A stretch of DNA of 55,630 nucleotides from Fidelibacterota bacterium. GTDB taxonomy: Bacteria > Fidelibacterota > Marinisomatia > Marinisomatales > UBA1611. Location: assembly GCA_028338895.1 (NCBI GenBank), contig JAOLAV010000004.1:1-55630 (forward strand). The letters run 5' to 3'. Of the stretch, positions 44,506-52,404 are shown piece after piece; within the stretch, counting starts at the first letter, position 1; the number at the start of each line of letters is the position of its first letter. Made by a program: the position numbers and the translations under genes. Under the pieces are notes generated by a model that had not been told where the DNA came from, did no database searches, and saw nothing but the letters and a program-made list of their open reading frames with translations.

Positions 44506-45348
44506 ATGAATATTTTATTATCTCATATATTATTAATCAGGCCGCTAAATGTAATAATGAGTGGATTCTCAATCTTTATAGCATCAGAAGTAATTGAACA
44601 AGATTTAGATAAAAAATTAGTTCTTTTACTCTCTGTTATTGTTATGTTATTTACCAGTGGTGCAAATGCTTTGAATGACGCACTAGATCTTAAAATTGAT
44701 TTGATTAATAGGCCTTTAAGACCAATCCCATCAGGCAAAGTCAATATTAAGACTGCTTTTTTACTTTCATTCATTTTTTTTATTTTTGCGAGTCTTTTAT
44801 GTCTTCAATTAAACAAGAATGCTGAGTTTATTGGTATCTTTATTGCGATGCCTATAATGACTTTATATACTACTTATCTTAAGAATAAACCTCTGATTGG
44901 AAACTTCTCAGTTGCATTTATTCTTAGTTTATCTTTTATCTTTTGTGGAGCAGCATTCAATTCAATCAATCCTATGATTATTCCAACATTATTATGCTTT
45001 GGCTTATCCTTTTTAAGAGAACTGGTAAAAGACATGGCTGATATTGAAGGTGATAAATCTTCAGGTTTGTCTACTTTTCCAATTTATTCAGGATTTGAAA
45101 ATTCAATAAAGTTAGTAATTATAATTAGCTTTTTAATTGGATTAGGCTCTTTTATTCCATTTTTAAACAGTACCTATAATTTATGGTACTTATTTTTTTT
45201 AATTCTAGGAGTTGAGATTCCTATCTTGTTTATTGTATTTTTAATGCTTAAAAAACCAAGTATTAAATCAGCAGAAAAATCTGCGAAAGTTTTAAAGTTT
45301 AGCACCTTTATGGGTTTAATTGCTATTTATACAGGAACTATTTTATGA
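44506..45348 (+). CDS. UbiA-family prenyltransferase, DGGGP-synthase-like
   Basis: A 280-residue protein with about 8 membrane helices and both aspartate-rich motifs: NALNDALDLKIDLINRPLRP (NDxxDxxxD) and ELVKDMADIEGDKSSGLSTF (DxxxDxxxGD). The sequences IDxINRPxRPIPSG and LVKDxxDIEGDK are those of geranylgeranylglycerol-phosphate geranylgeranyltransferase, which makes the second ether bond of archaeal-type lipids. Close relatives may prenylate other aromatic or sugar acceptors. Its last bases overlap the dnaE start. Confidence 0.78.
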   Translation: MNILLSHILLIRPLNVIMSGFSIFIASEVIEQDLDKKLVLLLSVIVMLFTSGANALNDALDLKIDLINRPLRPIPSGKVNIKTAFLLSFIFFIFASLLCLQLNKNAEFIGIFIAMPIMTLYTTYLKNKPLIGNFSVAFILSLSFIFCGAAFNSINPMIIPTLLCFGLSFLRELVKDMADIEGDKSSGLSTFPIYSGFENSIKLVIIISFLIGLGSFIPFLNSTYNLWYLFFLILGVEIPILFIVFLMLKKPSIKSAEKSAKVLKFSTFMGLIAIYTGTIL

Positions 45349-48300
45349 ATTCTGAATTTGTACATCTACATAATCATTCGGATTATAGCTTACTTGACGG
45401 GGCGCAACAAGTAAGTCAGCTTATTGAGACTATTAGTGATTTAAACATGGACTCAGTCGCTTTAACTGAGCACGGGAATATGTTTAGTGTCCTTCCATAT
45501 TATAAAGAGGCAAAAAAAGCAGGGATTAAGCCAATCATAGGTTGTGAAGTTTATGTTGCGGTTGGTAGTAGGTTTGACAAAAAAACAACGGCTGAACATG
45601 GTTGGGGAAATAACCATCTTGTTCTTTTAGTCCAAAATTATACAGGTTATAAAAATTTAATGAAGCTTGTGACAGCAGGTTATCTAGAAGGTTTTTATTA
45701 TAGACCTCGAATAGATATAGAACTTCTTCGAGAGTATAATGAAGGTTTAATATGTATGTCAGCATGTTTAAAAGGAGAGGTTCCTGAAAGAATGATCAAA
45801 GGTGATTATGAAGGAGCAAAAAAAGCCGCAATCACTTTCTCGGAAATTTTTCCTGGAAGATATTATTTAGAAATTCAAAATCATGGTATACCTGAAGAAT
45901 TAGAAAATCTTAAAAATATGAAAAAGCTTTCTGCTGAGTTGGGTATTCCACTTGTCTGTAGTAATGATGCACATTATTCAAGGAAAGAACATTGGGAAGC
46001 GCATGATATTCATATCTGTTTAGGCACCGGAAAAGAAAGAAGTGATCCAAATAGATTACGATATGCGACACCAGAGTTCTATTTTAAGTCTCAAGATGAA
46101 ATGTATAATTTGTTCAAAGATTTTCCAAATGCTATTGAGAATACACGTCTGATTGCAGATAGTATAGATATGAAAATTCCAATGGGTAAATATCACCTCC
46201 CAAATTTTCCAATACCAGAGATAGCCACCACGCAAGATCCTGATGAATATTTAAAAATATTAACAAAAGCTGGAGCTGAGTCTTTGTACGGAGAGATATC
46301 ACCAATAATTAACAAACGAATTAATCATGAGTTGACGGTGATTAAGAATATGGGATTTGCTGGATATTTTTTAATTACGGCTGATTTTGTAAAATATGCA
46401 AAAAATTCAAATATACCTGTTGGGCCTGGAAGAGGATCCGCTGCGGGTAGTATTGTTTCTTATGCTCTTGGGATTACTAGCATTGATCCACTAAAACATA
46501 ATTTATTATTTGAAAGGTTTTTAAATCCTGAACGTATAAGTATGCCTGATATTGATATTGATTTTTGTATTGAAAGACGAGGAGAAGTCATTGATTATAT
46601 CAAAAATCAGTATGGAGAAAAATCAGTTACTCAAATAATTACATTTGGTAAAATGAGGGCAAAGCAAGTAGTTAGAGATGTTGGCCGCGTGATGGGATAC
46701 TCTTTCGGAGAGGTTGATAAAATTGCAAAAGCTATACCGAATGAGCTAAATATTACTTTGGATAAAGCTCTGAAAAAGAGTTCCGAGCTTGCAAAAATGG
46801 AAACTGGTGATTTTAAGGAACTGATGTCGCATGCTAAAGTACTAGAGGGAATGAATAGACATGCTTCAATACACGCTGCTGGTGTTGTTATCGCTCCTGG
46901 AGATTTGACAGATTATGTTCCTCTCTATAAATCTTCAACTGATGATATCACAAGCCAATATGATATGAAAGGACTTGAAGAGATTGGTTTACTAAAATTG
47001 GATTTTCTTGGTTTAAGAAATCTTACTGTTATCGACAAAGCTGTTAAGCTTATTCAAGCTAAAGGTAAAACTATTGATATTGAAAAATTATCAATGCAAG
47101 ATGAAAGCGTATATGATTTATTTGCAAGAGGAAATACGATAGGTGTATTTCAATTTGAATCTTCTGGGATGCGTGAATTTTTAAAAAAATTAAAACCAAC
47201 AGTAATAGAAGACCTTATTGCTATGAATGCATTATATCGTCCCGGGCCAATGGAAAATATTGATAGTTTTATTTCTCGTAAACATGGTACAACCGAAATC
47301 TCATATCCTCATGCATTGATGGAGCCCATTTTACGTGAAACTTATGGTATTATAGTATATCAAGAGCAAGTCATGCAAATAGCAAATGAAGTTGCGGGAT
47401 TTACCTTAGCTGAAGCTGATATTATGAGAAGAGCAATGGGTAAAAAGATAAAATCTTTAATGGCTGAATTGGCAATAAAATTTGTTGCTGGAGCTGAAGA
47501 AAAAAACATCAAGAAAAAGAAAGCTGAAGAAATTTTTGCTTTAATTGAGAAATTCGCGCAGTATGGATTCAACAAAAGCCATTCAACGGCTTATGCCTAC
47601 GTTGCATATCAAACAGCATGGTTAAAAGTCCATTATCCTGCTGAATTTATGAGTGCGAACCTTACGAGTGAAATGAGTGTGATTGAACGCATAGTCATTT
47701 TAATTGCTGAGTGTAAAAAATTAGATATTAAAGTCATCCCGCCTGATATTAATATTTCTTATGAAGATTTTCGTCCAGTCGATAAAACGACGATTTCATA
47801 TGGATTAAATGCTATAAAGAATGTGGGCTCAAAAGCACTTGAAACTATTATTTTTGAAAGAGAAGAAAATGGGAAGTATGAATCCATATTTGATTTATGT
47901 GCCAGAGTTGATCAACAAAAAGTGAATAAAAGAGTTATAGAAAGTTTGGTTATGGCTGGTGCACTAGATTCCCTTGAAGGTAATCGAGCCCAAAAGTTTG
48001 CTGCTGTGGATACTGCTGTTAAATATGGCCAGCAAATGCAAAATGAAACAGACCGTAACCAAGTAGATTTATTTGGTAGCGCTGGGTTAGAAGATGATTT
48101 AATAAAGGTTCCATCTTTATCTGTAATCTCAGAATGGGTTGAAAAAGAAACATTGGATAAAGAAAAAGAGGTTTTAGGGACCTATGTCTCTGGGCACCCA
48201 TTATTAGAACATTCAGAGAATTTAGAAGAGTTTACATCTGTTTCTTTTGAAGAAGGTGAAGAATTGAATAAAAAAGATACAGTGGTTGTTGGAGGTATGA

Positions 48301-48779
48301 TAACTCGGATTGTTCGTCGTTTTGATCGTAGAAATAGAGAGATGGCATTTTTTGATATGGATTGCCTTGGAGGTCATGCTGAAATTATAGCATTTAGTGA
48401 TTGTTTTAAAGCGTATGGTAGTTTAATCGAAGAAGGTAGTGTGGTCTTCATAAAAGGCAAGCTCTCTGATAATTCAGACTTTTCAGATTTGAAATTAATA
48501 TCAGATGAAATAATTCCCGTTGATCAAGTAAGAAACCGACTTTCGCAACGGTTAAATATAAATTTTCCAACGGGGAAAGTAGAGCCAGAAGATGTTGAGG
48601 AATTAATGCGTATAGCAAGAAGCTATGAAGGAAACTGTCGCTTAATATTCCATTTACCAAATCAAGGCTCACCCAAACCTCTTAAAATTATGGCGCATAA
48701 TATTTCAGTTTCAACAGAGAGCTCTTTTGTTAAAATATTAAGACAAAAATATGGAAAAGAGAATATTTGGGTTGATTGA
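45345..48779 (+). CDS. dnaE: DNA polymerase III alpha subunit
   Basis: A 1144-residue DnaE. The N-terminal PHP domain (FVHLHNHSDYSLLDGAQQ, ALTEHGNMF, CSNDAHYS) keeps its metal ligands. The polymerase core has GPGRGSAAGSIVSYALGI, MPDIDIDFCIERR (the catalytic Asp pair), HASIHAAGVVIAP, YRPGPMENIDSFI and GFNKSHSTAYAYVAYQTAW. An OB domain (VVVGGMITRIVRRFDR) and tail follow. It replicates the chromosome. The reading frame is undamaged, with no indels, and it ends in TGA. Confidence 0.97.
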   Translation: MNSEFVHLHNHSDYSLLDGAQQVSQLIETISDLNMDSVALTEHGNMFSVLPYYKEAKKAGIKPIIGCEVYVAVGSRFDKKTTAEHGWGNNHLVLLVQNYTGYKNLMKLVTAGYLEGFYYRPRIDIELLREYNEGLICMSACLKGEVPERMIKGDYEGAKKAAITFSEIFPGRYYLEIQNHGIPEELENLKNMKKLSAELGIPLVCSNDAHYSRKEHWEAHDIHICLGTGKERSDPNRLRYATPEFYFKSQDEMYNLFKDFPNAIENTRLIADSIDMKIPMGKYHLPNFPIPEIATTQDPDEYLKILTKAGAESLYGEISPIINKRINHELTVIKNMGFAGYFLITADFVKYAKNSNIPVGPGRGSAAGSIVSYALGITSIDPLKHNLLFERFLNPERISMPDIDIDFCIERRGEVIDYIKNQYGEKSVTQIITFGKMRAKQVVRDVGRVMGYSFGEVDKIAKAIPNELNITLDKALKKSSELAKMETGDFKELMSHAKVLEGMNRHASIHAAGVVIAPGDLTDYVPLYKSSTDDITSQYDMKGLEEIGLLKLDFLGLRNLTVIDKAVKLIQAKGKTIDIEKLSMQDESVYDLFARGNTIGVFQFESSGMREFLKKLKPTVIEDLIAMNALYRPGPMENIDSFISRKHGTTEISYPHALMEPILRETYGIIVYQEQVMQIANEVAGFTLAEADIMRRAMGKKIKSLMAELAIKFVAGAEEKNIKKKKAEEIFALIEKFAQYGFNKSHSTAYAYVAYQTAWLKVHYPAEFMSANLTSEMSVIERIVILIAECKKLDIKVIPPDINISYEDFRPVDKTTISYGLNAIKNVGSKALETIIFEREENGKYESIFDLCARVDQQKVNKRVIESLVMAGALDSLEGNRAQKFAAVDTAVKYGQQMQNETDRNQVDLFGSAGLEDDLIKVPSLSVISEWVEKETLDKEKEVLGTYVSGHPLLEHSENLEEFTSVSFEEGEELNKKDTVVVGGMITRIVRRFDRRNREMAFFDMDCLGGHAEIIAFSDCFKAYGSLIEEGSVVFIKGKLSDNSDFSDLKLISDEIIPVDQVRNRLSQRLNINFPTGKVEPEDVEELMRIARSYEGNCRLIFHLPNQGSPKPLKIMAHNISVSTESSFVKILRQKYGKENIWVD

Positions 48780-48782
48780 AAA

Positions 48783-49220
48783 ATGATATCTGTCCTTCAA
48801 AGATGCCATAATGCAAAAGTTACTATTGATAATCAAATTATTGGTAAGATTGGGAAAGGTTTAGTTTCTTTTTTAGGTATTCAAAAAAATGATGATAAAA
48901 AAAAAGCTGATATTTTAATAGAAAAGACATTAAACCTTCGAATTTTTAATGATTCAAACCAAAAAATGAACTTATGTATTAAAGATGTAAATGCTTCAAT
49001 ACTCGTTGTAAGTCAATTCACATTATGCGCTGATACAAAAAAAGGAAGAAGACCAAGTTTTTTGAATGCTGCGAATCCTGAAGATGCTAATATTTTATAC
49101 CAGTATTTTATTAATTGCCTAAAAAACCATGGATTTCAGGTAGAATCTGGGACTTTTGGAGCAACAATGGATGTCCAATTAATTAATAATGGTCCTGCCA
49201 CGTTTATTCTTAATTCTTGA
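48783..49220 (+). CDS. dtd: D-aminoacyl-tRNA deacylase
   Basis: A 145-residue Dtd: ISVLQRCHNAKVTIDNQIIG, GLVSFLGIQKND, the catalytic SQFTLCADTKKGRRPSFLNA (SQFTL) and the C-terminal NGPATFIL (usually NGPxT). It removes D-amino acids from tRNA in the cytoplasm. It follows dnaE with a 3-base gap. Confidence 0.95.
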   Translation: MISVLQRCHNAKVTIDNQIIGKIGKGLVSFLGIQKNDDKKKADILIEKTLNLRIFNDSNQKMNLCIKDVNASILVVSQFTLCADTKKGRRPSFLNAANPEDANILYQYFINCLKNHGFQVESGTFGATMDVQLINNGPATFILNS

Positions 49221-49274
49221 TGCTAATTAAACTTAATTATGAAGTATTGAGCGAAGCTATTAGTTTTAGGCTAT

Positions 49275-49679
49275 ATGGAACGTAAAATAAGAATTGTTAT
49301 GGGTAAGCCTGGTCTTGATGGTCATGATAGAGGAATAAAAGTCCTCGCTTCATCTTACCGTGATGCTGGGATGGAAGTAATTTACCTTGGTCTAAGGCAG
49401 ACACCAGAAATGATAGTTCATGCGGCTTTGCAAGAGGATGCCGATGTCATTGCTTTATCTAGTCTAAATAATGCTCATAATACTATTTTTACAAATGTTT
49501 TATCTCTAATGAAAGAAAAAGGTTTAAATGATGTTCTATTAGTTGGAGGGGGTATAATTCCCAAAAAAGATATCGCTAGATTGGAAAAAGATGGAGTTGG
49601 GAAACTTTTTGGCCCAGGAACACCAGTACAAGATACAGTTGATTTTATTACTGATTGGGTAAATACAAATAGACGTTAA
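49275..49679 (+). CDS. Stand-alone cobalamin-binding protein (methylmalonyl-CoA mutase C-terminal domain type)
   Basis: A 134-residue Rossmann-type B12-binding domain. [20 protein letters not shown] contains the DxHxxG motif whose His ligates cobalt, followed by [13 protein letters not shown] and [14 protein letters not shown] and [14 protein letters not shown]. In many bacteria and archaea the small subunit of methylmalonyl-CoA mutase (or a related acyl-CoA mutase) is encoded by itself like this. The catalytic subunit is not in the window, so the partner is unknown. The gene overlaps nothing and is 1 base before the TPR gene. Confidence 0.88.
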   Translation: MERKIRIVMGKPGLDGHDRGIKVLASSYRDAGMEVIYLGLRQTPEMIVHAALQEDADVIALSSLNNAHNTIFTNVLSLMKEKGLNDVLLVGGGIIPKKDIARLEKDGVGKLFGPGTPVQDTVDFITDWVNTNRR

Positions 49680-49680
49680 T

Positions 49681-50379
49681 ATGGATTTAAATAATCAAAT
49701 TGAACTAGAACTATATTTTGCCGATCATTTTGATACTGTTCTTTTTCCAGTCTTGGCAGATATTTATCTTCAAAAAAACGATTTAAAACGAGCTCGTAAA
49801 GTTTGTGAGATCGGGTTAAAACATCATAAAAATGATTCAGCGGGATTATTTCTTCTTGCCCAAATTAATAATATTGAGGGAAATTATAAGGAAGCTGAAA
49901 AGCTTTTAGAAAGTGTATTGATGTATTCAGAAGGACATTTAGCAGCGGCAGAAATGTTATGTGAAATCCAAACCGTTCTAGGACGTGCATCAGGTAGACT
50001 TTTAAAATCATGGAAAATTGTACTATCGTTGAGTCCCCAACATAATACGGCAAAAAGTTTTATTGCTAAAGTACAAGATCCTGAGATTGAAAAACAACCT
50101 TCAGTAAATAAAAAAACGCCTAAAAAACCGTTAGTTGATGAACCACCTCCTAAAGAAAAGTCTATTATACGAAAAATTGAGGATGAAATAAGTGAGCCTT
50201 TAAAAGTTAGTTCAAGATTGGCTACTTTTACTTTAGTTTCTGTTTTAAAAAATCAAGGCTTATTTGATCAGGCCCTTAATGTTTTGGATGCCCTGGAAGA
50301 AAAAGGTGAAAACCTTAATTCTATCTCTTTAGAGCGTGAAACGATTCAAACTCTTATAAAAAATTCACAAAAGGATTAA
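49681..50379 (+). CDS. TPR-repeat protein
   Basis: A 232-residue cytoplasmic protein. At least two TPR units are visible (FPVLADIYLQKNDLKRARKV, AGLFLLAQINNIEGNYKEAE), then a Pro/Lys-rich linker (KKTPKKPLVDEPPPKEK), and a C-terminal third unit (VSVLKNQGLFDQALNVLDAL). It has no signal peptide. It is probably an interaction scaffold. The next gene, for an M24 peptidase, starts 8 bases on. Confidence 0.75.
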   Translation: MDLNNQIELELYFADHFDTVLFPVLADIYLQKNDLKRARKVCEIGLKHHKNDSAGLFLLAQINNIEGNYKEAEKLLESVLMYSEGHLAAAEMLCEIQTVLGRASGRLLKSWKIVLSLSPQHNTAKSFIAKVQDPEIEKQPSVNKKTPKKPLVDEPPPKEKSIIRKIEDEISEPLKVSSRLATFTLVSVLKNQGLFDQALNVLDALEEKGENLNSISLERETIQTLIKNSQKD

Positions 50380-50386
50380 AATAAAA

Positions 50387-51469
50387 ATGAATGAGTCAAT
50401 TTATATAAAAAGACAAAATGCCCTCAAGTCAGTTTTAAGTGAAAAAGGTTTAGATGGTATTTTAATTACAAACCTAACAAATATTCGGTATATCTGTGGT
50501 TTTACAGGTTCTGCTGCATCTTGTTTAGTGACTCCTGAAGGTCAATATTTCTTATCTGATGGAAGGTATATAGAACAATCGAAAGAGCAAGTTAAAGGCT
50601 TTGATCGATTTTTAGATATGTCTTCACACCTTCACCAAGTTAAAAAAAATAATCTAAATCCAAATGGTTTAAAGTTGGCATTTGAAGGTAGTCATATGAG
50701 CTATTCTAAATACGAAGATATGATTAAACTATTTCCAAAAACCAAATGGGAAAGTTCTTCAATGATTCTTGAAGATCTTGCGGCAGTAAAAGATAAATAT
50801 GAATTAGATTGTATACGTACCGCTGTTGAAGTAACGGATGTGGTTTATGAAGAAATATTATATATGCTGAAGCCGGGATATACAGAAAAACAGGTTGCAA
50901 ATAAAATGGTCTCAAAATATAGAGAATATGCAGAAGGAGAAGCTTACTCTCCGATTGTTGCAACAGGGCCTAATGGTGCGCTTCCTCATGCAATACCTAC
51001 TGATAGAGAATTCAAAAAAGGTGATTTTATTGTGATTGATGCTGCCGCAAAATATGGAGGCTATCATGCTGATATGACTCGCACACCTGTAGTTGGTGAA
51101 TCGTCAGAAAAACATAAAGAAATTTATGGAATTGTTAAAGAAGCTCAACAAAGAGGTTGTGACTCTGCTAAATCAGGAGTCCCTTGTAAAGATGTTGATT
51201 CTGCAACTCGTGATTATATTAGCGAAATGGGATATGGTGAGTTTTATACACATGGTACCGGACATGGTTTAGGTCTAGAGATACATACTTCTCCAAGATT
51301 TAGTCCACAAAGCGATCAGATTTTAGAAAAAAATAACGTTATGACAATTGAGCCTGGAATTTATCTCGCTGGTTGGGGTGGCGTTCGTATTGAAGATGAT
51401 GTCATTATTGGAGATACTGGTTGTGAAATATTAAATAAGACAACCAAAGATTTAGTCGTTGTAAATTAG
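50387..51469 (+). CDS. M24-family aminopeptidase P / Xaa-Pro peptidase
   Basis: A 360-residue protein: an N-terminal creatinase-like domain (GILITNLTNIRYICGFTGSA, FLSDGRYIEQ) and a C-terminal pita-bread metallopeptidase. Metal ligands are seen in FIVIDAAAKYGGYHADMTRT (D and D), THGTGHGLGLEIHTSPRFS (H), VMTIEPGIYLAGW (E) and GGVRIEDDVII (E). It removes N-terminal residues ahead of proline. Cytoplasmic, no signal peptide. Confidence 0.94.
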   Translation: MNESIYIKRQNALKSVLSEKGLDGILITNLTNIRYICGFTGSAASCLVTPEGQYFLSDGRYIEQSKEQVKGFDRFLDMSSHLHQVKKNNLNPNGLKLAFEGSHMSYSKYEDMIKLFPKTKWESSSMILEDLAAVKDKYELDCIRTAVEVTDVVYEEILYMLKPGYTEKQVANKMVSKYREYAEGEAYSPIVATGPNGALPHAIPTDREFKKGDFIVIDAAAKYGGYHADMTRTPVVGESSEKHKEIYGIVKEAQQRGCDSAKSGVPCKDVDSATRDYISEMGYGEFYTHGTGHGLGLEIHTSPRFSPQSDQILEKNNVMTIEPGIYLAGWGGVRIEDDVIIGDTGCEILNKTTKDLVVVN

Positions 51470-51492
51470 AATTCTTTTCTTAAATCCATTCA

Positions 51493-52227
51493 GTGATTGA
51501 TTTATATACTAAACCTGAACTCTATGATGCTATTCATTCTAATTATATGTGGGATGAAAAGATTATTTCAAAAATTGGTAAAAGAGTAGGAGGACCTGTT
51601 TTAGAAATTGCATCTGGTACTGGAAGGTTATCAAATGTGATTATAAAGTTAGGTTTGGAGTACACGGGAATAGACCTAAGTAAAGAATATACAAAAACTG
51701 CAAAGATGCGTTATGGTAATCAAGGTGCTTTTTTTGTGCAAAACATGCAAAAATTTGACTTAGGTACTCAGTTTAAATTTATTTTTATTGGATTTAATTC
51801 TTTTTTACACAATTTGAGCAATGAATCTGCTTTAGATTGCCTTAAATGTATTTATCAGCATTTATCAAATAATGGGACTTTTCTATTATCCATTTATATA
51901 CCAGATCCTTCTTTTTTATATAGAGATCCAAATAATTTATATGCTGCTACGGATTATTTTAACTTTAAAGATTCTAAATGTAGAATAATGGAAAAAAATT
52001 TATTTAATCCAGAAACAGAAATAAATAATTTAAAGTGGTTTTTAGAGGTGGATGGAGTTTTACAGGAAGAAGAGTATAATTTTAGCCAAAAAATGTATTA
52101 TCCTCATGTAATGGATTTATTATTTGAGAAAGCAGGTTTAGTAATAAAAGAGAAATTAGGTGATTATGATAGTTCACCTATGGATCAAGAAAGTAACATG
52201 CAAATTTATATCTGTGGGAAAAGTTGA
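51493..52227 (+). CDS. SAM-dependent methyltransferase, class I
   Basis: A 244-residue protein from a TTG or GTG-type region (GTG at 51493). The Rossmann SAM motif I is GPVLEIASGTGRLSNVI, followed by LEYTGIDLSKEYTKTAKMR, FIFIGFNSFLHNLSNESALD (motif IV region) and HLSNNGTFLLSIYIPDP. The substrate is unknown; the closest look is to small-molecule or sugar methyltransferases in which the C-terminal half is all-beta. It ends QIYICGKS then TGA. Confidence 0.82.
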   Translation: MIDLYTKPELYDAIHSNYMWDEKIISKIGKRVGGPVLEIASGTGRLSNVIIKLGLEYTGIDLSKEYTKTAKMRYGNQGAFFVQNMQKFDLGTQFKFIFIGFNSFLHNLSNESALDCLKCIYQHLSNNGTFLLSIYIPDPSFLYRDPNNLYAATDYFNFKDSKCRIMEKNLFNPETEINNLKWFLEVDGVLQEEEYNFSQKMYYPHVMDLLFEKAGLVIKEKLGDYDSSPMDQESNMQIYICGKS

Positions 52228-52377
52228 TGCCGCGAATTCAAAAGAGAAGAAGCTACGCCTTTGCTTGCTACCCAGATAGATGAGACTTTGTGCAAGGTTC
52301 TAGAATGCCAGCCTAGTAATATATTAAAATATAGACCAGGTGAAGATATTCCCGAAGAACGTGAAATTTATACTTAA
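52227..52377 (+). pseudogene. Remnant of a small gene, possibly tautomerase-like
   Basis: After the methyltransferase TGA, ATG at 52227 overlaps it (TGATG) and starts MPRIQKRRSYAFACYPDR before a TGA. A second frame is open from 52228 to the TAA at 52375 and reads EEATPLLATQIDETLCKVLE then CQPSNILKYRPGEDIPE. Splicing the two by a frameshift gives about 50 residues beginning Met-Pro, with a helix like those of 4-oxalocrotonate tautomerases (LLxxIDETLxxVLECxPSN). The second frame is in register with the methyltransferase, so read-through is possible in principle. The identification is tentative. Confidence 0.35.
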
Positions 52378-52404
52378 CTAAGTATTTTTTAAGAGGACAC
52401 TATT

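Noticed and set aside
52225-52227. Selenocysteine or read-through at the methyltransferase TGA (TGA-TGC).
   Set aside because: The protein already ends like other class I methyltransferases; no convincing SECIS hairpin follows, only a weak 4-bp AAGC/GCTT stem.
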